A DNA stretch of 64,000 nt from Mycobacterium colombiense. GTDB lineage: Bacteria; Actinomycetota; Actinomycetes; Mycobacteriales; Mycobacteriaceae. The stretch is taken from the NCBI RefSeq assembly GCF_003284935.1, contig NZ_QMEV01000013.1, positions 33,892 to 97,891 on the forward strand, read 5' to 3'. Below, in pieces: positions 45,465-54,291 of this stretch; the stretch's first letter is position 1; each line of letters opens with the position of its first letter. The notes below the pieces were generated by a model. The model did not search any database, was not told the DNA's origin, and was given only the letters and a program-made list of their open reading frames with translations. The position numbers were made by a program, and so were the translations under genes.

Positions 45465-46130
45465 CTACGCCGTTACCTCCACATCCTTGTCGGCACCGCC
45501 GGTGGCCCCGGCGATATAGGCGCGCAGCGCCTCAACGCTGAACACCACGTCGTCGGAGCGCAGCACGTCATAGGTGTTGAGCTGGTCGGGAGTCAGCAGG
45601 TGCACACCGGGCAGGTTGCGCACGCTCTTGGCGCCGGCCTCGTCGCTGCGGCCGATCACGACCAGCACCTGCTTGCGGTCGGTCAGCGTGCCCAGAAACG
45701 CCCTGGCGTTCTTGGTCGACGGCGTCTGACCCGACACCAGCTCGGTGATCGCGTGGATGCGGCCGTTGCGCGCCCGGTCGGACAGGGCGCCGCGCAACGC
45801 CGCGGCGATCATCTTCTTGGGCGTGCGCTGGCTGTAGTCGCGGGGCTTGGGGCCGTGCACGATGCCACCACCGGTGAACTGCGGGGCGCGCGTCGAACCC
45901 TGACGGGCCCTACCGGTTCCCTTCTGCCGGTACGGCTTACGGCCGCCGCCGCTGACGTCGCCGCGGGTCTTGGTCGAGTGCGTGCCCTGACGCGCCGCCG
46001 CCCGCTGTGCGGTGACGACCTGGTGCATCAGCGCGATGTTGGCGGGCGCATCGAACAATTCGGCCGGCAACTCCATCGAGCCCTCGACCTTGCCGTCCGG
46101 CGTCTTGACGTCAATCTTCAACGATGCCAT
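45465..46130 (-). CDS. rplD: 50S ribosomal protein L4
   Basis: A 221-residue L4 with the tunnel loop [66 protein letters not shown] and C-terminal [18 protein letters not shown]. In E. coli L4 represses the S10 operon through the leader RNA; here a small hairpin lies in the rpsJ leader, with no proof of equivalence. The ATG overlaps the rplC stop (TAATG). Confidence 0.97.
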   Translation of the reverse strand: MASLKIDVKTPDGKVEGSMELPAELFDAPANIALMHQVVTAQRAAARQGTHSTKTRGDVSGGGRKPYRQKGTGRARQGSTRAPQFTGGGIVHGPKPRDYSQRTPKKMIAAALRGALSDRARNGRIHAITELVSGQTPSTKNARAFLGTLTDRKQVLVVIGRSDEAGAKSVRNLPGVHLLTPDQLNTYDVLRSDDVVFSVEALRAYIAGATGGADKDVEVTA

Positions 46131-46783
46131 TACTTCTCACCTCGCTTGACCGCGCTGCGGACCACCACGAGTCCACCGGTGCGGCCGGGGACCGCGCCCT
46201 TGATCAACAGCACGCCGTTCTCGGTATCGACCTTGTGCACCAACAGGTTCTGGACGGTCACCCGGTCGCTACCCATCCGGCCCGCCATCCGGGTGCCCTT
46301 GAACACCCGGGCGGGGGTGGCGCAGCCGCCGATGGAGCCGGGCCGCCGGTGCACCGCCTGGGCACCGTGGCTGGCGCCCTGACCGCGGAAGCCGTGGCGC
46401 TTCATGGTGCCGGCGAAGCCCTTGCCCTTGGAGGTGCCCGTAACGTCGACGTAGGCGCCGTCGGCGAAGATCTCCGCCGTCAGCTCCTGGCCGACTTCGT
46501 ATTCGGCGGCCGCCTCGGGGTTTTCCAGTCGCAGCTCGGCCAAAAACCGGCGCGGGTTGACGCCAGCGGCGGCGTACTGACCGGTCACCGGCTTGTTGAC
46601 CTTGCGGGGACTGATCTCGCCGTAGGCCAGCTGCACGGCGCTGTAGCCGTCGCGCTCGGGGGTACGGATCCGGGTCACCACGTTCGGGCCGGCCTTGACG
46701 ACCGTCACCGGCACGACCCTGTTGTTCTCGTCGAACACCTGCGTCATGCCCAGCTTGGTACCCAGAATGCCTTTTCTTGCCAT
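46130..46783 (-). CDS. rplC: 50S ribosomal protein L3
   Basis: A 217-residue L3: [55 protein letters not shown] and [56 protein letters not shown]. It reaches into the peptidyl-transferase centre. ATG 46783 is used; an earlier in-frame codon would overlap rpsJ. Confidence 0.97.
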   Translation of the reverse strand: MARKGILGTKLGMTQVFDENNRVVPVTVVKAGPNVVTRIRTPERDGYSAVQLAYGEISPRKVNKPVTGQYAAAGVNPRRFLAELRLENPEAAAEYEVGQELTAEIFADGAYVDVTGTSKGKGFAGTMKRHGFRGQGASHGAQAVHRRPGSIGGCATPARVFKGTRMAGRMGSDRVTVQNLLVHKVDTENGVLLIKGAVPGRTGGLVVVRSAVKRGEK

Positions 46784-46796
46784 GAGTCTGGATCTC

Positions 46797-47102
46797 CTAC
46801 TGGATGTTGACGTCGACACTGGCCGGAAGGTCGATGCGCATCAGCGCGTCGACGGTCTTCGGCGTCGGGTCGAGGATGTCGATCAGCCGCTTGTGCGTGC
46901 GCATCTCGAAGTGCTCCCGCGAGTCCTTGTACTTGTGCGGTGAGCGGATGACGCAATACACGTTCTTCTCAGTCGGCAGCGGCACCGGACCTACAACACT
47001 GGCACCCGTGCGGACGACGGTCTCGACGATCTTGCGCGCCGACGCGTCAATAGCCTCATGGTCGTAGGCCTTAAGCCTGATGCGGATCTTCTGTCCCGCC
47101 AC
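46797..47102 (-). CDS. rpsJ: 30S ribosomal protein S10
   Basis: A 101-residue S10 (NusE): [75 protein letters not shown], a 30S head protein that also joins NusB in antitermination. Start GTG 47102 with AGGAG 5 bases upstream. It leads the S10 group (rpsJ-rplC-D-W-B-rpsS-rplV-rpsC-rplP-rpmC-rpsQ). Confidence 0.97.
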   Translation of the reverse strand: MAGQKIRIRLKAYDHEAIDASARKIVETVVRTGASVVGPVPLPTEKNVYCVIRSPHKYKDSREHFEMRTHKRLIDILDPTPKTVDALMRIDLPASVDVNIQ

Positions 47103-47519
47103 GCTTCTCCTACCCTCACTCCTGTTGAGGCCCGAAACCCGGGCCTGGTGCCACCGGCGCGCCGATCGGGCCGGCCAACTCTGGGCCGATCGAGCGTTGC
47201 GCCGGATATTGCGCCGCTGTTTACCTGTCGTGGTCCACCGGCCCCCGCGGTCGGGCGTGTCACCCTCACGCAGCCTCATCCGCGACCGAAATTCGTCGCT
47301 CTCAAAGGATGGGACCGGACGCGCCCGTTTGGACGCTGGTCGTATGCCCGACCAGGCGCAAACCCGGCTCAAGGCAACCTGAACAGTATGCCTGAAGATC
47401 GGGCCCGAACAAAATTCGGCCGGGATCCCGGTCCGAATCCGCCGCACCCGCCTGGCAGACGGTAGCACCGTAGCATAAACGCACTGGTCAGAGGCGTTGA
47501 GCCGGCGGGACGCCGGGCC
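47103..47519 (-). promoter_or_regulatory. Leader and promoter region of the S10 operon (417 bases, no gene)
   Basis: I see no convincing coding sequence here. Near the gene, AGGCCCG (47128-47134) and CGGGCCT (47140-47146) form a 7-bp hairpin with a 5-base loop about 25 bases before the rpsJ GTG, just upstream of the ribosome site. Toward the far end the minus strand reads TGC-TACGGT (TACGGT at 47472-47467), an extended -10, with CTGACC 13 bases earlier, which is short for a -35. If that promoter is real the leader is about 360 bases, long enough to hold regulatory RNA. Confidence 0.4.
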
Positions 47520-48170
47520 TCAGGCCCCCGCCGATTCGATGTTCGCCGCGCCGGATCGGGCGCACTGGACGTGCAGGAAGCCGTCGACGGCCTCCAGCGC
47601 GCATTGCCGGTAGTCGAAGTCGGGCAGGGTGGACAGCCGGCCCAGCACCAGCGGCCCGATCAGCAGGGCGATCGCCCGCGACCGGTCCACCTCCCCCAGT
47701 TGGGCGGCCTCGGGGCTGTCGAAGATGGCGTCGAAGGGCTCCGCGTACTGCTGGGCGATGCGCTCGCGCAGGGTGGTGATGGCCGCGCTGTCGGCGTTGT
47801 GGGCGCGCCGCGGCTCGGGCATGCCTTCCAGGTCGCGACCCAGCGCGAGCCAGGACATGGCGGTCATCATGGTGGGCGCCAGGGCAACGGCCTCGGCCTG
47901 GGCCAGCACCACCGCGACAAGCCGGTCGCGCAGCGAACCCTCGGCCGGTGGGGTGGGTGATGCCGGTATCAGGCTGTTGAAAGCCGCTGCCAGTAAATCG
48001 TTTCCGCTCGGGAAGTGACGATACAGGGTTGCCCGGGCCACGTTGGCGGTGCGGGTGACCGCGTCGACCGTCACCGCGCTGGGACCCCCGGCGCGCAGCA
48101 GCGCGACGGCGGCTTCCAGCAGCCTGGCTCGTGACCGAGCCGGGCGCGGATCGGACGTCCCGGTGGTAAT
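47520..48170 (-). CDS. TetR-family repressor of the adjacent MFS pump, apparent ATT start
   Basis: The conserved reading frame encodes TTGTSDPRPARSRARLLEA at the N-terminus, then VDAVTRTANVARATLYRHFPSGNDLLAA, the TetR helix-turn-helix, then a variable ligand domain. No ATG, GTG or TTG occurs in frame between the upstream stop (48206-48204) and GTG 48074, and that GTG would delete helix 1. However AGGAGG stands 5 bases before an ATT at 48170-48168, exactly where the start should be. I therefore annotate 216 residues from ATT; the 184-residue form from GTG 48074 is the conservative alternative. It is divergent from the MFS gene, with tandem operators between them. Confidence 0.72.
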   Translation of the reverse strand: MTTGTSDPRPARSRARLLEAAVALLRAGGPSAVTVDAVTRTANVARATLYRHFPSGNDLLAAAFNSLIPASPTPPAEGSLRDRLVAVVLAQAEAVALAPTMMTAMSWLALGRDLEGMPEPRRAHNADSAAITTLRERIAQQYAEPFDAIFDSPEAAQLGEVDRSRAIALLIGPLVLGRLSTLPDFDYRQCALEAVDGFLHVQCARSGAANIESAGA

Positions 48171-48191
48171 TGCGGCCTCCTGTTTGAAAAC

Positions 48192-48225
48192 AAGACTATC
48201 GGTCTATCTACAAGACTATTGGTCT
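48192..48225. promoter_or_regulatory. Tandem TetR operators between the regulator and MFS gene
   Basis: AAGACTATCGGTCT (48192-48205) and AAGACTATTGGTCT (48212-48225) differ at one base and start 20 bases apart, about two helical turns. Each contains an imperfect palindrome, AGAC...GTCT. Placement between divergent regulator and efflux genes, in a short AT-richer stretch, is typical for TetR operators. Two dimers could bind the same DNA face. Confidence 0.7.
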
Positions 48226-48259
48226 CGAAACTTGGCCCACCCTTAAGGAGGCGCGCCGC

Positions 48260-49849
48260 ATGGTCGAAACCCTCGTCCGGAATGACCAGCGTACTGACGG
48301 GATCGCCATCGGCGGTAGCTTCCGGGCCCGAAACTGGACGCTGGCCGTCGCCTGCATGGGTGTCGCCCTGGTCGTGGCGTCGATGACGGCCTTGAACACC
48401 GCGCTCGGCGACCTGGCGGTGGCCACGTCGGCCACCGCGTCGCAACTGAACTGGGTCGTCGACGGCTACACCGTGGCGCTGGCCTGCCTGCTGCTGCCGG
48501 CCGGCGCGATCGGTGACCGCTACGGCCGGCGCGGCGCGCTGCTGATCGGCCTGCTGGTGTTCTCGATCGGCTCGATGGCACCGGCGCTGCTGCACAACCC
48601 GTCCCAGATCATCGCGGGCCGGGCGGTGGCCGGGATCGGCGCCGCGTTCGTCATGCCTGCCACGCTGTCGCTGCTGACGGTGGCCTATCCAAAAGACGAG
48701 CGCACCAAGGCCGTTGGCATCTGGGCGGGGACGGCCGGTTCCGGTGGCGTGCTGGGCATGCTCGGTTCTGGCCTGCTGCTTCGCTTTTGGGACTGGCATG
48801 CCATCTTCTGGTCCCTGGGCATCGCCGGCCTGGTGATTTTCGCGCTGGCCTGGACCGTGGCATCGTCGCGCGACGCGGGGGCGCCCCGGGTCGACGCGCC
48901 GGGCGCGGTCCTGATCGGCGTGGCGGTCGCCGTCGCGGTAGCCGCCATCCTGGAGGCGCCCGGGCGCGGGTGGAGCGACCCACTGGTGTGGGGCGGGTTG
49001 GCCGTCGGCGCGGTCATGGCCGCGGCATTCGGCGCCCTTGAGTTGCGCCTGGCGGCCCGCGGCCGGCAACCACTGCTGGATGTCCGCTTGTTCGCCGACC
49101 CGAACTTCACCACCGGGGTGACCGCGATCGTCATCCTGTTCGGCGCCACCTTCGGGTTCTTCTACATCGGCATGCAGTACGTGCAGCAGATCATGGGTTA
49201 CTCCGCGCTGGCGACGGCGACCGCGTTCGGGCCGTTCATGGCGCCGCTGGGCATCTTCTCGGCCCTGTCGTTCTGGTATGTGCCCAAGCTGGGTCTGCGG
49301 CTGGTGTTGTTCGTCGGCACCTTGCTGATGGCGGTCGGGTTCGGGTGCATGTACTGGCTGGACCTGCACTCCACCTACCTCGAATTCGCCTGGCCCACCC
49401 TCATTCTCGCGACCGGTATCGGAATCTGCACGGCACCGACGACCTCGGCGATCATGGGTGCGGTTCCCGACGAGAAGCAGGGCGTCGCCTCCGCGGTCAA
49501 CGACACGTCCCGCGAGATGGGCGGCGCGCTGGGCATCGCGGTGGCCGGTTCCATCCTGGCCGGTCGCTACTCGCACGAGCTCGCACCGCGGCTGTCGGGG
49601 TTTCCCGCACCGGTCCGGGGTCAGGCCACCGACTCGCTGGCCAAGGCGGTCGAGATCGCCGGGCGGCTCGGACCGCAGGGCCGGCAGCTGGCCGACATCA
49701 GCAAGTCCGCGTTCCTGGCGGCCCTGCACGCCTCCACCATCACGATGGCCGCGATCGTCGCCGTCGCCGCGCTGGCGATCGGGGTGTGGGCTCCCGGCCG
49801 CGACGGCCGTCAGCTGCGGCCGGTGCGGCGATTGCTGTCACGTCACTGA
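48260..49849 (+). CDS. MFS drug-efflux transporter, DHA2 (14-helix, EmrB/QacA type)
   Basis: A 529-residue membrane protein. It has WVVDGYTVALACLLLPAGAIGDRYGRRGALLIG with MFS motif A (GxxxDRxGRR), GIGAAFVMPATLSLLTVAYPKDERTKAVGIW, and GSGGVLGMLGSGLLLRFWDWHAIFW with motif C-like glycines. NDTSREMGGALGIAVAGSIL is typical of the 14-helix drug:proton antiporters. It exports hydrophobic or cationic compounds using the proton gradient. ATG 48260 has AAGGAGG 9 bases upstream. It is controlled by the divergent TetR gene through the tandem repeats just upstream. The drug range cannot be read from sequence. Confidence 0.9.
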   Translation: MVETLVRNDQRTDGIAIGGSFRARNWTLAVACMGVALVVASMTALNTALGDLAVATSATASQLNWVVDGYTVALACLLLPAGAIGDRYGRRGALLIGLLVFSIGSMAPALLHNPSQIIAGRAVAGIGAAFVMPATLSLLTVAYPKDERTKAVGIWAGTAGSGGVLGMLGSGLLLRFWDWHAIFWSLGIAGLVIFALAWTVASSRDAGAPRVDAPGAVLIGVAVAVAVAAILEAPGRGWSDPLVWGGLAVGAVMAAAFGALELRLAARGRQPLLDVRLFADPNFTTGVTAIVILFGATFGFFYIGMQYVQQIMGYSALATATAFGPFMAPLGIFSALSFWYVPKLGLRLVLFVGTLLMAVGFGCMYWLDLHSTYLEFAWPTLILATGIGICTAPTTSAIMGAVPDEKQGVASAVNDTSREMGGALGIAVAGSILAGRYSHELAPRLSGFPAPVRGQATDSLAKAVEIAGRLGPQGRQLADISKSAFLAALHASTITMAAIVAVAALAIGVWAPGRDGRQLRPVRRLLSRH

Positions 49850-50528
49850 GCCCCCTTTCGGGCACGGCCAATGCCGTTGTCCGACAGCGGTTTCAACGTG
49901 CGTGGCGGCGCCCCGAAAGCCTTGCAACGGCCCGCCGATTCTGGTATCAGGGATGTATATCGACAGATACAAGTCATCTCTGTACTCCCGAGGTGGATGT
50001 GGTGTTGATGGGCGTTACCAGCGGGGTCGAGCCGGCATGTGCGGCGATCCGTGAGGCGGCGGCGATCGTGGAGGCCGAATGGATGCGCCTGCGGCGACCG
50101 AGCGTGCCGGTTCGATACCGCAACTGCGAGTTGCCCGCGGCGCGCCGTGAGCGGCGCCGCACGTCCACCCTGGTCTCCATCGCGCCGACGCGCGTCAGGC
50201 GCTCGACGTGCCCGCGTGCCGCCGATGGCCGATGGCCGGCCTCCCCGGTGTGGGCGCGGCAGCGTTCCCCTCCGCCGTGCCAACGTCGTTCGCAGTCCGG
50301 CGAAAGGAGGTAACTGACAACAGACACGCACGGGCTATCGAAGAATGAGATGGCGGTCGTGCCGTCCACGAATATTGCGACGCATTGTTCGCGCGACGCA
50401 CACCTGCGCGCGCACAGCCACTTGTCGTGGCCATCTACGTGGACCGCACGAGAGTCGCCGCCTCTTCGGGCGGGCCGCCGTGGTGCCGAGGATTCGGTTA
50501 CCGCGTCGCGGCCCGCCCACCCGGGTCT
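49850..50528. other. 679-base stretch between the MFS gene and mftG
   Basis: Besides the possible small gene at 50008-50313 it contains CTTTCGGG (49855-49862) complementary to CCCGAAAG (49912-49919), which could pair behind the MFS stop as a loose terminator. A strong AAAGGAGG (about 50302-50309) is followed by no ATG, GTG or TTG at a usable distance. The remaining 200 bases before the mftG stop show no clear gene. Confidence 0.4.
50008..50313 (+). CDS. Possible small hypothetical protein
   Basis: An open frame of 101 codons, ATG 50008 (MGVTSGVEPACAAIREAAAIVEAEWMRLRRPSVPVRYRN), with alternative GTG starts at 49999 and 50002. The first two thirds show the G/C third-position bias of real genes here; the tail is Arg/Pro rich and less convincing. 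An AT-richer stretch with TGTAT...ATACA (49954-49971) lies upstream. I recognise no domain. It occupies the place where M. tuberculosis has the unassigned Rv0698/Rv0699. It could be a decayed gene. Confidence 0.35.
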   Translation: MGVTSGVEPACAAIREAAAIVEAEWMRLRRPSVPVRYRNCELPAARRERRRTSTLVSIAPTRVRRSTCPRAADGRWPASPVWARQRSPPPCQRRSQSGERR

Positions 50529-51968
50529 TCACTGTACGAACTGCGCGGCCCGATGCCCGATCATCACGATCGTGGCGTGCGGCCCGCGGCTGGTGATCGC
50601 CGGCAGGATCGAGCCGTCGATCACCCACAGGTTGTCGATGCCGAGGACTCGGCACCGCGGGTCGACGACGGCCCGCGGGTCGCCGTCGGCACCCATCGGT
50701 GCGGTGCCGCAGAGATGTTGCGAGGTCGACCAGACCACCGCCGTGGCATCGACTGTGCCACCGGCCAATTCGCGGGCCAGCTCGCTGCCCCGGCGCAGCA
50801 CCGCGACGTCGTCGGGCTCGCTGTCGTAGCGGTGTTCGATGCGCGGCGACACCTCGGGATCGGCCGAGACCAGCGTCATGCGCCCCCGCGCGCGTGGTTG
50901 CATCAGCGCCACGCCGAGGTGTGGCCAGTCGGCATGTCCGGCGGTGCCGTCACCGGTCATCGCCACGAATCCACCGGTGTACGGCCGGATCTCGAGACCG
51001 TCGGCGGTGCACAGCACCACCTCGAGCACCGGCCGGCCGGGGGCCACCGTCCAATCCGTGGGCAGCACCCATTCGGCGTGGTCGCTGAACGACGTCCCCA
51101 CCGGCAGCGGCGCCAGCACCGGCACGCTGGCGGCGGTCAGCATGGCCTCGTCACCGATGCCCGAGAGCATCAGCAGGTGCGCCGTTTCGATCGCGCCCGC
51201 GCACAACACCACCCGGTCGGCGGTGAAGGTCACCCGGCCGTGCGGGCCGATCGCGTCCACGCCCACCGCGGCGGTGCCGGAAAAACGCAGGCGGGCCGCC
51301 CGGGTCCGCGCATGCACGGTCAGGTTCGGCCGGCGCAGCGCCGGGATGAGGTATTCCGACCCGGAACCCCGTCGCACGCCGTCGACGATGTTGAGCGGGA
51401 CGGCGCCGATTCCCGAAACCCGTTCTGTTGCAGCGTCATTGAGGTCGGCGATCCAGCCGAACCCCCCGCGCTGGGCGGCGCCGATGAAACGCTCGGTGGT
51501 CCCGGTCATGTCGCGCGTGCGGCGCACCCGGATGGGGCCGCTGCGCCCATGCGCGGGACCGTCGAAGTCCAGGTCGGTCTCGATGGCGCGGAAGCTGTCC
51601 AGCACCTCGGGCCAGCCCCAGCCCGGTATGGCCATGCGCTCGAAGTCGCGCGGTAACCCCCGGCAGAAGTAGCCGCCGTTGATCGCGCCCGATCCGCCCA
51701 CGGTCGCCCCGCGCACGATGGGGTGCTGGCGGGCGGGTTCGTCGGTGAGCCGGGTCTGGTACCGCCGGACCAGCGGGCTGCCGACGCCTATCGGCAATTG
51801 CAAGCCGTTGGTGGTCTGGGCGAGCAGCCCCGGGTCGTCGAGCGCCGGGCCCGCCTCCAGGACGCTCACCGAACATTGCGGATCGGCGGAAAGACGTTCC
51901 GCAACAACCGATCCTGCGCTGCCCGCGCCGACGATCAGCACATCGCTGTGCGAGACGGCGTTACTCAA
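50529..51968 (-). CDS. mftG: GMC-family oxidoreductase MftG
   Basis: A 479-residue flavoprotein. The FAD Rossmann motif is DVLIVGAGSAGSVVAERLSADP with the E of VLEAGP, GGSGAINGGYFCRGLPRDFE is the GMC signature 1, and VVLCAGAIETAHLLMLSGIG is signature 2. The catalytic His is in WSTSQHLCGTAPMG, with SRGPHATIVM at the C-terminus. In mycobacteria MftG is reported to reoxidise mycofactocinol and pass electrons toward respiration. Start TTG 51968, 18 bases after mftF; no strong ribosome site. It completes the mft operon. Confidence 0.9.
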   Translation of the reverse strand: MSNAVSHSDVLIVGAGSAGSVVAERLSADPQCSVSVLEAGPALDDPGLLAQTTNGLQLPIGVGSPLVRRYQTRLTDEPARQHPIVRGATVGGSGAINGGYFCRGLPRDFERMAIPGWGWPEVLDSFRAIETDLDFDGPAHGRSGPIRVRRTRDMTGTTERFIGAAQRGGFGWIADLNDAATERVSGIGAVPLNIVDGVRRGSGSEYLIPALRRPNLTVHARTRAARLRFSGTAAVGVDAIGPHGRVTFTADRVVLCAGAIETAHLLMLSGIGDEAMLTAASVPVLAPLPVGTSFSDHAEWVLPTDWTVAPGRPVLEVVLCTADGLEIRPYTGGFVAMTGDGTAGHADWPHLGVALMQPRARGRMTLVSADPEVSPRIEHRYDSEPDDVAVLRRGSELARELAGGTVDATAVVWSTSQHLCGTAPMGADGDPRAVVDPRCRVLGIDNLWVIDGSILPAITSRGPHATIVMIGHRAAQFVQ

Positions 51969-51986
51969 GGGCGGGTCAAGGTGCGA

Positions 51987-53399
51987 TTAATTCCGGATCT
52001 GGGGTTTTAGGGCTCGCACGTTGCGTTCCCGCAGCACACCCCACCACAATCCGAGCCCGTACGCGAGGTCGTCGACGCGCTTGAGCAACAGGTAGGTGGG
52101 CAGCCCGATCGGTTCGACATCGTCGCCGATGGCGTCGCGGCGGCGAAGCCAGTCGACCACCCCGTCCATGACGGCCGCGACCAGGACCACCCGCCGGAAA
52201 TGACGCGACATGGTGGCGGCCACCAGTGCCAGTGGCCAGTAGTGCCGGCACAGCGCCGACGCCAGCTGCAGCGCCGCCGACCACAGGCCGCGGCCCGCGA
52301 TCATCGCGACGTCGGTCATCGACGTCTCGGCGGTGCGCATCGCCCGCGCGATCCGCCGACCGGTCACCACGGCGAGCAGGATGGACGCCAGCCGCGACAG
52401 GGTGGACCCGAAGGCCATCAGGATCCAGGTCATCAGCGCCCAGCCGGAGATCACCACCGGCGCCGTCTTGTCCGGGTGGCGCACCGACAGCGGGGCCGCC
52501 GAGCCGCCGTAAAAGGCTTTGCGCGCCAGCCAATCCCGCAATTCGGTGCGGTGGTCGTGGGCGACCAGGGCGATCGGTTCGTAGCGCAGCCGAGCGCCCG
52601 CCTCGATGAGCCGCCAGCACAGGTCGACGTCCTCACCGGACTGCAGGGTCTCGTCGAACCCGCCGACCTCCCGGATCGCCGAGCACCGGCAGATGATCGC
52701 CGCGCTGGGCACATACGACACCGTGCTGTGCGGCAGCACGGGCGCTTCGCGCTCACCGAGGTCGAGCGAGGAGTGCACCGCCTCGTAGCGTGCCACCACG
52801 TTCTCGCTGTGCGACAGGCCGACGATGCGGGGCGCGACGAGGCCGACCGTGGGATCGCAGAAGTGCCCGAGCAGGGCCTCCAGCCAGCCCCGGCGCGGGG
52901 CGACGTCGGAGTCCAAGAAGGCGACGAAGTCCGTCCGGCACGCCCTGAGCCCGGTGTTGCGGGCCGCCGCCGGGCCCCTGCTGCGGTCGTGTCGCAGCAC
53001 CTCGATGTCGCAATGCGCGCCGACGAAGTCGTCGGGGACAATCGGGGGAAACGAGCCGTCGTCCACCACGACGACGCGCAGGCCGCGCAGTGAACTCACC
53101 AGGCGTCGCACACCAGATGGGTTGTCCCGCACGGGAATTACCACCGTGACGTCATGGTGCGACGGGCCGCCCGCGGGCCGGGGATGCGCCACCGTCGCGT
53201 CCAGCAGGGTGCGGGCCAGCTGGGCGGACAGCTCATCGCGCACCTTCAGCCGGCCGTCCGAGAGCATGTCCTGGGCGGCGGGAGCGAGCTTGAGCAGCCG
53301 GGTGGGCGAACCGCCGAGCAGCGCCGAGCCGTCGCCGAGCACCCGCACCCGGCGATCGACCTGAACGGCGAACCCGTTGGGCAGCCGGGGCGCGGTCAC
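51987..53399 (-). CDS. mftF: Mycofactocin glycosyltransferase MftF
   Basis: A 470-residue GT2 enzyme that adds beta-1,4-glucose units to premycofactocin. The GT-A fold shows [55 protein letters not shown] with the metal-binding DSD, and [19 protein letters not shown] with the ED catalytic motif. Two or so membrane segments ([30 protein letters not shown] and nearby) follow. The N-terminal 80 residues resemble a small recognition domain. GTG start at 53399 overlaps the mftE stop (GTGA). Confidence 0.92.
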   Translation of the reverse strand: MTAPRLPNGFAVQVDRRVRVLGDGSALLGGSPTRLLKLAPAAQDMLSDGRLKVRDELSAQLARTLLDATVAHPRPAGGPSHHDVTVVIPVRDNPSGVRRLVSSLRGLRVVVVDDGSFPPIVPDDFVGAHCDIEVLRHDRSRGPAAARNTGLRACRTDFVAFLDSDVAPRRGWLEALLGHFCDPTVGLVAPRIVGLSHSENVVARYEAVHSSLDLGEREAPVLPHSTVSYVPSAAIICRCSAIREVGGFDETLQSGEDVDLCWRLIEAGARLRYEPIALVAHDHRTELRDWLARKAFYGGSAAPLSVRHPDKTAPVVISGWALMTWILMAFGSTLSRLASILLAVVTGRRIARAMRTAETSMTDVAMIAGRGLWSAALQLASALCRHYWPLALVAATMSRHFRRVVLVAAVMDGVVDWLRRRDAIGDDVEPIGLPTYLLLKRVDDLAYGLGLWWGVLRERNVRALKPQIRN

Positions 53400-54127
53400 G
53401 CCAGCATCCCGTCGGGCCCGGGGCGCCAGCGGGCGACTCGCCGGACACAGCCGTCGACCATCTCGGTGAGGATCCGCTCGCCCTCGGCGGCGGTGGCGGT
53501 GGTCGGGTCACCGAGGACGCCGACCGGGCTGACCGCCGCCACTCCCCCGCGGCGCATCGACCCGAGCAACTCGGGCAGCGGTGCGGTGTTGCCGGCCACC
53601 CGCCGATCGGTCCGGACATCGGCCGGCGAGATGTGCAGCAGCACCGATGTTTCGGTATGGCCGGCGTGGGCGTCGCCGCCGGTGGCCAGGCAGGGGCACC
53701 AGCCGGCGTCGCGGCCCTCGGTGCGCAACAGGGCCACCGCGCTGCGCAGCGCGGTGACATTGCCGCCGTGGCCGTTGACGAACACGATCCGCCGGGCCCA
53801 TTCGGCCGCTGACCTGCCGTACTCGACCAGCAGGGTGGTCAGCGCCTCGGTGCCCAGCGAGATCGTTCCGGCGAAGCTCTGGTGCTCGCCGCTGGCTCCG
53901 TAGGCCAGGGGCGGCGCCACCAGCCACTCGTGGCCGAGACGGCCTCGAGCGCCGCGGGCGACCGCCGTTGCGATCCGGGTGTCGGTGTCCAGCGGCAGGT
54001 GGGGACCGTGTTGTTCGGTCGACCCCAGCGGAACCATTACCGAGGCCGCCTTGTCTGATAGCTGGCTCGACGTCGCGGTTCCCAAGTCGCCGAGTACGGG
54101 CACTCGGTGATGGTAGGACGAATTCAC
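53396..54127 (-). CDS. mftE: Mycofactocin precursor peptide peptidase MftE
   Basis: A 243-residue creatininase-family metallopeptidase. [23 protein letters not shown] carries metal ligands E, H and [11 protein letters not shown] a further H, and AHAGHTETS the final H/E. It releases the modified C-terminal Val-Tyr-derived unit (AHDP) from MftA after MftC has acted. Start GTG 54127 ([16 protein letters not shown]) agrees with the M. tuberculosis protein; the frame is open further, to GTG 54214, but that part lacks codon bias. A 164-base gap with two 12-base palindromes separates it from mftD. Confidence 0.9.
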   Translation of the reverse strand: MNSSYHHRVPVLGDLGTATSSQLSDKAASVMVPLGSTEQHGPHLPLDTDTRIATAVARGARGRLGHEWLVAPPLAYGASGEHQSFAGTISLGTEALTTLLVEYGRSAAEWARRIVFVNGHGGNVTALRSAVALLRTEGRDAGWCPCLATGGDAHAGHTETSVLLHISPADVRTDRRVAGNTAPLPELLGSMRRGGVAAVSPVGVLGDPTTATAAEGERILTEMVDGCVRRVARWRPGPDGMLA

Positions 54128-54144
54128 CTGGCGTGCACCGATTG

Positions 54145-54156
54145 TTGAAGCTTCAA
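54145..54156. repeat. 12-base palindrome in the mftD-mftE gap
   Basis: TTGAAGCTTCAA is perfectly self-complementary. It lies 18 bases before the mftE start on the minus strand and next to a run of seven T (54163-54169). Together with the palindrome at 54259-54270 it may mark an internal regulatory site or a processing hairpin. No known regulator motif is recognised. Confidence 0.45.
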
Positions 54157-54258
54157 AATGACTTTTTTTCTTCGGTCGTTCATCGGGCGTTCGAATCGTG
54201 GGCTCGTCCGTCACGGTTACCCCGCCCGTATCACGATTTGCGCGAGCGTCACTTAATC

Positions 54259-54270
54259 CGGATATATCCG
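54259..54270. repeat. Second 12-base palindrome in the mftD-mftE gap
   Basis: CGGATATATCCG is perfectly self-complementary and lies 22 bases beyond the mftD stop, seen in the direction of mftD's 3' end. The central ATATAT could serve as part of a -10. It might be an operator or internal promoter element for mftEFG. Confidence 0.4.
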
Positions 54271-54291
54271 CCCTGGATAACCGGGCTTCCG

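Noticed and set aside
54128..54214. A 29-codon N-terminal extension of mftE from GTG 54214
   Set aside because: The codons lose G/C third-position bias and include an A7 run and a palindrome. The shorter start matches the known mycobacterial protein.
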